A DNA stretch of 63,081 nucleotides, from the IMG/VR virus record IMGVR_UViG_3300011116_000165, positions 1 to 63,081 of that record. One strand, given 5' to 3'. Positions 57,682-63,081 of this stretch are shown here, in pieces. The number at the start of each line of letters is the position of its first letter. Within the stretch, counting starts at the first letter, position 1. This stretch comes from a virus. Made by a program: the position numbers and the translations under genes. The notes under the pieces are model-generated. The model saw only the letters and a program-made list of their open reading frames with translations, made no database searches and was not told the DNA's origin.

Positions 57682-58155
57682 GTGATCGACCCGATCACCG
57701 CTTTCGCCACAGCCCAAGCGGCGGTAAAAGGCGTCCAAGCCGCGATTAAGTTAGGCAAGGATATCCACGCCATCACTGGCGAGGCAATGAAATTTTTTGA
57801 GGCCAAGGATGTTGTCCAGAGGGCAGCGTCCAAGCCAAAGACAGGGTTTGCAGGGTCGGACACGGCGCAGGCGTTTGAGATAGTCATGCAAGCCAAGCGG
57901 CTGGATGACGCTGAGAAGGAGTTAAACCAGTGGTTGGTGCTTAATGGTCATGCAGATGTTTGGCAACAGTTGTTGATTACAAGAAATAACTTGATACAGC
58001 AGCGCAAGAAAGAAGAAATCTTGGCAGAGCAGCACGCTGCGGCTAAGAAAAAGGAGATGGACGAGTTTATTAACTGGCTCCTTGGCGGTGCAATAGCTAT
58101 TTTGGTACTTGGTTTTGTCTTTTGGTGGTTAACAATTTTGCTGGAGAAACACTGA
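57682..58155 (+). CDS. Membrane protein in lysis region
   Basis: 157 aa, GTG start. Long helical body (AAVKGVQAAIKLGKDIHAIT...), then one C-terminal transmembrane helix at about 131-152 (LLGGAIAILVLGFVFWWLTI). Stop overlaps the holin start (ATGA). Could be an antiholin or spanin-like anchor. Confidence 0.65.
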   Translation: MIDPITAFATAQAAVKGVQAAIKLGKDIHAITGEAMKFFEAKDVVQRAASKPKTGFAGSDTAQAFEIVMQAKRLDDAEKELNQWLVLNGHADVWQQLLITRNNLIQQRKKEEILAEQHAAAKKKEMDEFINWLLGGAIAILVLGFVFWWLTILLEKH

Positions 58156-58667
58156 TGATCCCCATAGTCGCATCTTTGCTTGGGACACTTGCCGAAAACG
58201 GTCTTGGCCTCCTGTCCTCTGCCCTCCAAGCCAAGGGCAAAGAAGTTGTTGAGAACACCTTTGGCATCAAAATCCCGGACTCTCCTACCCCCGAAGACGT
58301 TGCCAAACTGCGCCAGCTTCAGTATGACCACGAAGAGCGCCTGATTGAACTGGGCATCCAAAAAGCCCAAATGGAACTGGATACGCTAAAAGTTTTTGCT
58401 CAAGCAGTTCAAAACGAGGACAACAACGTATCTGATCGCTGGAAAGCAGACATGGGGTCTGATTCTTGGCTGTCTAAAAACATCCGACCTTTAAGCCTTG
58501 TAGCCATTTTTACGGGTTATTTTTTGTTTGCCATGATGTCAGCGTTTGGTTTAAACGCCAATCAAAGCTACGTCACCCTGCTTGGAAACTGGGGTATGCT
58601 CATCATGGGCGCTTATTTTGGTGGCAGAACCATTGAGAAACTGGCAGACATAAGGGGTGGAAAATGA
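58155..58667 (+). CDS. Holin (GTA-holin-3TM-like)
   Basis: 170 aa. N-terminal hydrophobic segment (IPIVASLLGTLAENGLGLL), charged coiled middle, then SWLSKNIRPLSLVAIF and two more hydrophobic helices ending AYFGGRTIEKLADIRG. This order is the pattern of 3TM holins of gene-transfer-agent type. Directly before the endolysin. Confidence 0.8.
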   Translation: MIPIVASLLGTLAENGLGLLSSALQAKGKEVVENTFGIKIPDSPTPEDVAKLRQLQYDHEERLIELGIQKAQMELDTLKVFAQAVQNEDNNVSDRWKADMGSDSWLSKNIRPLSLVAIFTGYFLFAMMSAFGLNANQSYVTLLGNWGMLIMGAYFGGRTIEKLADIRGGK

Positions 58668-59002
58668 GCCTATCGCAAGAACAAGCGGCATTTTTACTGG
58701 ATATGTGCAAACTAATTCAGTACGCCACGGAGCAGGGCTTCGTGGTCACCGGAGGGGAACTGGCCCGCACGCCGGAGCAACAAGCCATTTACTTCAAGAC
58801 CGGGCGGTCTAAAACGATGGACTCCATCCACCTGAAGCGCTGCGCCATTGACTTGAATTTCTTCAAGGATGGGAAGATAATATGGGACAAGGGGATTTTG
58901 GCCCCGCTAGGCGTGTATTGGGAAAGCCTGCACCCAAAAAACCGTTGGGGCGGCAATTTCAAATCGTTGGTTGATTGCCCGCATTTTGAAAGAAACGTGT
59001 AA
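58664..59002 (+). CDS. Endolysin, peptidase M15-type
   Basis: 112 aa. Zinc ligands H56 and D63 (SIHLKRCAIDLNFF) and H107 (DCPHFE, with D104). GGFKSL/WESLHPKNRWGG-type substrate loop. Cuts peptide bonds in cell-wall cross-links. ATGA start overlap with the holin. Confidence 0.85.
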   Translation: MSLSQEQAAFLLDMCKLIQYATEQGFVVTGGELARTPEQQAIYFKTGRSKTMDSIHLKRCAIDLNFFKDGKIIWDKGILAPLGVYWESLHPKNRWGGNFKSLVDCPHFERNV

Positions 59003-61134
59003 TGCCGTTACAAAAACTTGTCCTCAAGCCGGGGGTTAACCGGGAAAACACTCGGTACACCAACGAGAACGGCTGGTATGAGTCCGACAAGATTCGGTTT
59101 CGCCAAGGTACGCCTGAGAAAATTGGCGGCTGGGCGCGTATTTCTGGCAATACATTTATTGGCATTTGCCGTTCCCTTTGGAATTGGGTAACGCTGGCAG
59201 GGCAAAACCTAATGGGTGTTGGAACTACGTCCAAATTCTATATTGAAAATGGCGGGGCTTATTACGACATTACCCCAATCCGCGCAGAACATACGCTGAC
59301 CAATCCATTTGCCACTGATACGGCTACCAACTCCGGTGGCTATACAACAGTAACTGTAACAGATGGTGCAGATGGATTTACTGATGGGGCTTATGTAACC
59401 TTTTATGGTGGCACTGCGGTTGGCGGGGTCACAGTACTTGGGGAATATGCGCTCACTCTTTTAACTGGTTCTACTTACACAATCCGTGTTTCGGGAACTG
59501 CATCTTCCTCCACAACAGGTGGTGGCACTGTCTACGCCGTGTACCAGATTAACCCGGGCGGTGCTACTTATGTACCGTCTGTTGGGTGGGGCGCTGGCGC
59601 TTGGGGTGGAGGGTACTGGGGGCTTGGAACCGTTACTCCTACCGCAGTAGAACCCATCCGTATTTGGAACCAAAATAACTTTGGGCAAAACCTTTTGTAT
59701 GGCGTAGGTGGCGGGCCTTTGTATTATTGGGATGCCAATATTGGGTACTCAAACTCAACAGTAACAATGACAATTGCCACACCTTGTGTGGTTTCATGCA
59801 ATTTAGGGCTTGTTGATCTCACTCCCATTACACTGGCTACCACTGGAGCTTTGCCAACGGGCTTACTGCCCGGAACAACATATTACGTTCGGTATGTCAG
59901 TAGCACATCATTTAATCTGTCGGCTACGCCTACTGGCGCTTTGATTAATACAACCGGTACGCAGTCTGGCGTACAAAGTATTTCCCCTCGCGGTGTTTTG
60001 GTTTCTACTCTGCCCGGTGCTGACGCTTACGTTCCTCTGTACCAAAATGTATTTACAGTATCTGATGCAAGCCGGTTTGTGTTGGTGTTTGGAACCAATG
60101 ATTACGGCAGCACGGTGCTTGACCCCATGCTTATTCGGTGGTCGGATCAGGAGTCTTTGACAACTTGGTATCCGGCAATTACCAACCAAGCAGGCAGCGT
60201 CCGGCTATCCCACGGCTCTAAAATCGTAGCTGTTTTGCAAAGCCGACAAGAGATTTTGGTGTGGACAGACTCCACGCTTTACTCTCTGCAATACCTTGGC
60301 CCGCCGTATGTTTGGGGCAACCAGCTTCTTGCGGACAACGTGTCCCTTATTAGCCAGAACGCCCCTGTTATTGCTTCCGGTGTAACTTACTGGATGGGAG
60401 TGGACAAGTTCTACAAATACGACGGTCGCGTGCAAACGCTTAACTGCGATCTGCGCCAGTATGTTTACGGGGATATCAACCTCACCCAGTCGGTACAAGT
60501 GTTTGGTAGTACCAACGAGGGATTTAACGAGGCTTGGTGGTTCTACTGTTCGGCAGAAAGTAATGTGATCGACAAGTACGTCATCTACAACTACGTTGAA
60601 AACGCTTGGTACTACGGCACTATGGGCCGCACGGCATGGATTGATACCGGCCTGCGTAATAACCCTGTGGCGGCAACCTACTCCTATAACCTTGTAAATC
60701 ACGAGTCTGGCGTGGATGACAACACCAACGGAACCCCAGCAGCAATTACCGCCACAATCACCAGCGCCCAGTTTGATATTGGTGACGGCAATAACTTTGC
60801 CTTTGTCTGGAGGATGCTGCCTGACTTAACGTTCCGTGGCTCCACGGCAGGAACAACCCCTGCGCTGACCATGCAGCTTCTGCCGTTACAAAACTCTGGC
60901 TCAGGGTACAACGATCCCAAATCAGTCGGCGGTACAAGCACAGACGCATCTCAGGCAGTTACAGCTACGCAGACATACCCAATTGACTTGGACACCTACA
61001 ACGGGCAGATTTACATCCGTATCCGTGGACGGCAGATGGCTATGCGTATTACGTCCAACCAGATTGGCACCCAGTGGCAGCTTGGCAGCCCCCGTATTGA
61101 TATCCGTCCTGACGGTCGTCGGGGTAGCGCATGA
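59002..61134 (+). CDS. Tail nozzle/hub protein, probable
   Basis: 710 aa. Starts with LKPGVNRENTRYTNENGWYES and KIRFRQGTPEKIGGW, a conserved opening for podoviral tail proteins of P22 gp10/T7 gp12 function. Mostly beta; a Gly/Thr domain insert at about 95-190. TAATG overlap with the endolysin. Confidence 0.7.
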   Translation: MPLQKLVLKPGVNRENTRYTNENGWYESDKIRFRQGTPEKIGGWARISGNTFIGICRSLWNWVTLAGQNLMGVGTTSKFYIENGGAYYDITPIRAEHTLTNPFATDTATNSGGYTTVTVTDGADGFTDGAYVTFYGGTAVGGVTVLGEYALTLLTGSTYTIRVSGTASSSTTGGGTVYAVYQINPGGATYVPSVGWGAGAWGGGYWGLGTVTPTAVEPIRIWNQNNFGQNLLYGVGGGPLYYWDANIGYSNSTVTMTIATPCVVSCNLGLVDLTPITLATTGALPTGLLPGTTYYVRYVSSTSFNLSATPTGALINTTGTQSGVQSISPRGVLVSTLPGADAYVPLYQNVFTVSDASRFVLVFGTNDYGSTVLDPMLIRWSDQESLTTWYPAITNQAGSVRLSHGSKIVAVLQSRQEILVWTDSTLYSLQYLGPPYVWGNQLLADNVSLISQNAPVIASGVTYWMGVDKFYKYDGRVQTLNCDLRQYVYGDINLTQSVQVFGSTNEGFNEAWWFYCSAESNVIDKYVIYNYVENAWYYGTMGRTAWIDTGLRNNPVAATYSYNLVNHESGVDDNTNGTPAAITATITSAQFDIGDGNNFAFVWRMLPDLTFRGSTAGTTPALTMQLLPLQNSGSGYNDPKSVGGTSTDASQAVTATQTYPIDLDTYNGQIYIRIRGRQMAMRITSNQIGTQWQLGSPRIDIRPDGRRGSA

Positions 61135-61805
61135 CCTATATAGTAACTTCGGAGTACGTCCTCAATCAGGCAGTTGCCCCACGATTACCTGCGGCTACGC
61201 CTGAGTATGATGTTAACTACATAAACCAGCTTAACAACGTCTTGCGGCTGTACTTCAACCAATTGGACAACATACTGGGGCAGATGAAAACAGCGACGGA
61301 TGGAACTTTTAAGATTGATGGCTCAGGGGTCAGGTTCCCTTATGGGGCATTTTCCAGCGATCAATCCCAGTCTACGACTGCCAATACCGCCGCCCTGCTG
61401 ACGTTAAACACCACGGATTTTTCTAATGGTGTAAGTATTGCAAGCTCCAAAATCACGGTAGCCAAAGCCGGTATATACAACTTGCAGTTCAGCGTGCAGG
61501 TTCAAAATCTGGATAACGCTCCGCAAGACCTTTTTATCTGGTTAAAGCAAAACGGCACAGACATTGTTGGCTCTACCGGAAAAGTAGGAATGCCTGCCCG
61601 TAAAAGCGCGGGTGTTCCGACTCATGACATTAAAGGCTGGAACTATTTTCTGTCTATGGCAGCAAATGACTACGTTGAGATTTACTGGTCGCCCACAATT
61701 GCTACCGTAACTATCGAGTACTACGCTGCATCCGGCACCCCAACCAAACCATCTACGCAATCCGTCGTAGCCACAATGACGTTTGTCTCAGCGCTGGCAA
61801 CATGA
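61131..61805 (+). CDS. Tail protein with C1q/TNF-like C-terminal domain
   Basis: 224 aa. N-terminal helix (VNYINQLNNVLRLYFNQLDN), then PYGAFSSDQSQ and a beta domain (ITVAKAGIYNLQFSVQVQN, WLKQNGTDI) similar to C1q-type fibre knobs. ATGA overlap with the nozzle gene. Confidence 0.7.
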   Translation: MTYIVTSEYVLNQAVAPRLPAATPEYDVNYINQLNNVLRLYFNQLDNILGQMKTATDGTFKIDGSGVRFPYGAFSSDQSQSTTANTAALLTLNTTDFSNGVSIASSKITVAKAGIYNLQFSVQVQNLDNAPQDLFIWLKQNGTDIVGSTGKVGMPARKSAGVPTHDIKGWNYFLSMAANDYVEIYWSPTIATVTIEYYAASGTPTKPSTQSVVATMTFVSALAT

Positions 61806-61839
61806 TAATATCGACCAACCCCCATTTTGAGAGGCAAAT

Positions 61840-63081
61840 ATGAGCCTACACGCACTGGCCAACCACATGGCTGAAAAGGGCCGAGGCCCAGATACTATGC
61901 TTATCCACATGGCCCCTAGCGAAGTGCGCGGGCTTCAGGCTTTGGCACAGGCTCATGGCGGGTCACTGACTGTTAATCCCGAAACGGGACTACCCGAAGC
62001 TGGGTTTTTGGACAAATTACTTCCTGCAATTATTGGCGCGGGTATCAGTTATTTTTCGGGCGGTACGATTGACCCTATGACTGCCGCTGCTATGGTCGGC
62101 GGCGTTGAAACTGCGCGCACTGGCGATATTGGAAAAGGTATTTCTGCCGGTCTGGGCGCTTATGGTGGCGCTGGTATAACTGCTGGGTTTATGGGAGCTG
62201 GAGCAAGTGGCGTAGCCGCAGAACAACTTGCTGCTGGACAACTTAGCGCTGGACAGTTTGCAGCGGAGCAAGCGGCGGCTTCTGCACATGGGGCGTACCT
62301 ACCAGCGGCTGAAGCAACGCAGGGCGCTTTCTTGCCTTCCTCTGCTGCCACCGCTTACACCGCAAACCCATCCAATGCTGATTTACTGAGCAAAGGATTT
62401 GATACCGCAACAAGTAGCGGTAAGGCGATGAAAGATTTTGCTCTTGCAAACTGGAAACCAATGGCTGCTGCTGCGCTGCCTGTACTAGCTGACATAGGTG
62501 AAACTACTCAAATGCCGGGTATGAACCAAGTTCCGGGCAAAGTACGTCGGTATTCCTACGATCCCTATGGCCAAAGTTACACACCTGCGGGCACTTACGA
62601 AGCCCCCGGCACCGCAGCAAATGGCGGCTTAATGGGTATGGCTAACGGCGGCATGGCTCGGTATGCGCGTGGGGATTTGGTTCAAGACACCACTTTCCAA
62701 CCTGCGATAAACGATCAAGCTGCTGCCAAGGCCGCTGCTATGGCTCCTGTTATCCCCGTTGCCCCTGCCACCACTGCGGCTCCCGCATTTACAACCCAGC
62801 AAATCCAAGATGCAATTGCGGCGTCTCGCCAGCAAGGGTTTAACAATGACCAGATTCTCCAAGGCGCTCAAGCAAAATTTGGTGTGGATGTCAGTCAGTA
62901 TTTAAGCCCTGCTCCAGCACCAGCCGCAAACAACGGTAATGGATTATTGTCTAGCGTAGCACCAGCAGTTAAAGAGTTTTTGGCGGCTAACCCCAACGCA
63001 CTTTCAACCACAACACCAACACGAAGCGGCGGGATGTTTGGTAACGTAGCTAATATAAGCACGAATCTTTCCCCAGACACC
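61840..63081 (+). CDS. N-terminal 414 codons of large virion protein, continues at base 2
   Basis: ATG at 61840 with GAGAGG 7 nt upstream. Opens MSLHALANHMAEKGRGPDTM and HMAPSEVRGLQALAQAHGG, a start widely shared by environmental phage virion proteins. Two hydrophobic stretches (about 60-130), then MGMANGGMARYARGD and a first helical module (TTQQIQDAIAASRQQGFNND) related to the two modules at 380-775. The frame is open to the window end and joins bases 2-1984 without a break. Confidence 0.85.
   Translation, partial: MSLHALANHMAEKGRGPDTMLIHMAPSEVRGLQALAQAHGGSLTVNPETGLPEAGFLDKLLPAIIGAGISYFSGGTIDPMTAAAMVGGVETARTGDIGKGISAGLGAYGGAGITAGFMGAGASGVAAEQLAAGQLSAGQFAAEQAAASAHGAYLPAAEATQGAFLPSSAATAYTANPSNADLLSKGFDTATSSGKAMKDFALANWKPMAAAALPVLADIGETTQMPGMNQVPGKVRRYSYDPYGQSYTPAGTYEAPGTAANGGLMGMANGGMARYARGDLVQDTTFQPAINDQAAAKAAAMAPVIPVAPATTAAPAFTTQQIQDAIAASRQQGFNNDQILQGAQAKFGVDVSQYLSPAPAPAANNGNGLLSSVAPAVKEFLAANPNALSTTTPTRSGGMFGNVANISTNLSPDT
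62955..63081. repeat. Right copy of 127-bp terminal direct repeat
   Basis: Identical to 1-127; marks the circle closure. Confidence 0.95.

Overview
The window is a complete tailed-phage genome (Caudoviricetes, podovirus-like by gene content), assembled as one circle. Bases 1-127 are identical to 62955-63081, and the gene entering at base 2 is the in-frame continuation of the gene leaving at base 63081, so the unique genome is 62,954 bp. It carries terminase, portal, scaffold, capsid, adaptor, nozzle, fibre, holin and endolysin genes plus a replication set. I see no integrase, RNA polymerase, tRNA, rRNA or CRISPR array. The host is bacterial (sigma70-type promoters, Shine-Dalgarno sites). The gene mix resembles uncultured aquatic phages, and a freshwater proteobacterial host is only a guess.

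Layout: two divergent blocks meet at about 33.6-34.07 kb. Rightward (late): terS, terL and portal (34.1-38.7), a GroES-like co-chaperonin, scaffold, decoration and major capsid (38.9-42.5), a terminator and new promoter (42.57-42.72), a run of small basic Gly/Lys-rich virion-type proteins (43.3-47.6), head-tail adaptors (45.8, 47.6), tail fibres, tandem glycine-rich adhesins and an endonuclease VII (48.3-57.2), lysis genes (57.7-59.0), a tail-nozzle candidate (59.0-61.1), then four large probable ejection proteins running across the circle junction to 11.08 kb. The last of these is 2152 aa with an HELLH zincin motif.

Leftward (early): 33.6 down to 11.16 kb. It begins with small genes and a non-coding, repeat-rich, origin-like stretch (32.2-32.85). 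A MoxR ATPase / VWA-metallopeptidase module follows (25.3-30.1), split by an HNH gene. Next come about 15 tightly overlapped small genes (21.4-25.2), and then the replication block (11.3-21.3): VRR-NUC, family A polymerase with Leu at position 762, Cas4/RecB-like nuclease, SNF2-like helicase, small HTH protein and primase-helicase. Leftward transcription ends at a strong terminator at 11.08 kb, where the two blocks converge.

Most unusual: 18 copies of a dispersed palindrome CTAACA-N(1-2)-TGTTAG, all between 21.4 and 33.75 kb. The 14-bp form sits at gene junctions and often overlaps start codons or ribosome sites; the 13-bp form lies inside genes. Also notable are an early small protein whose N-terminus copies that of the major capsid protein, two near-identical promoter/operator units, and a shared GG(M/S)-RADG tail on several virion-type proteins.
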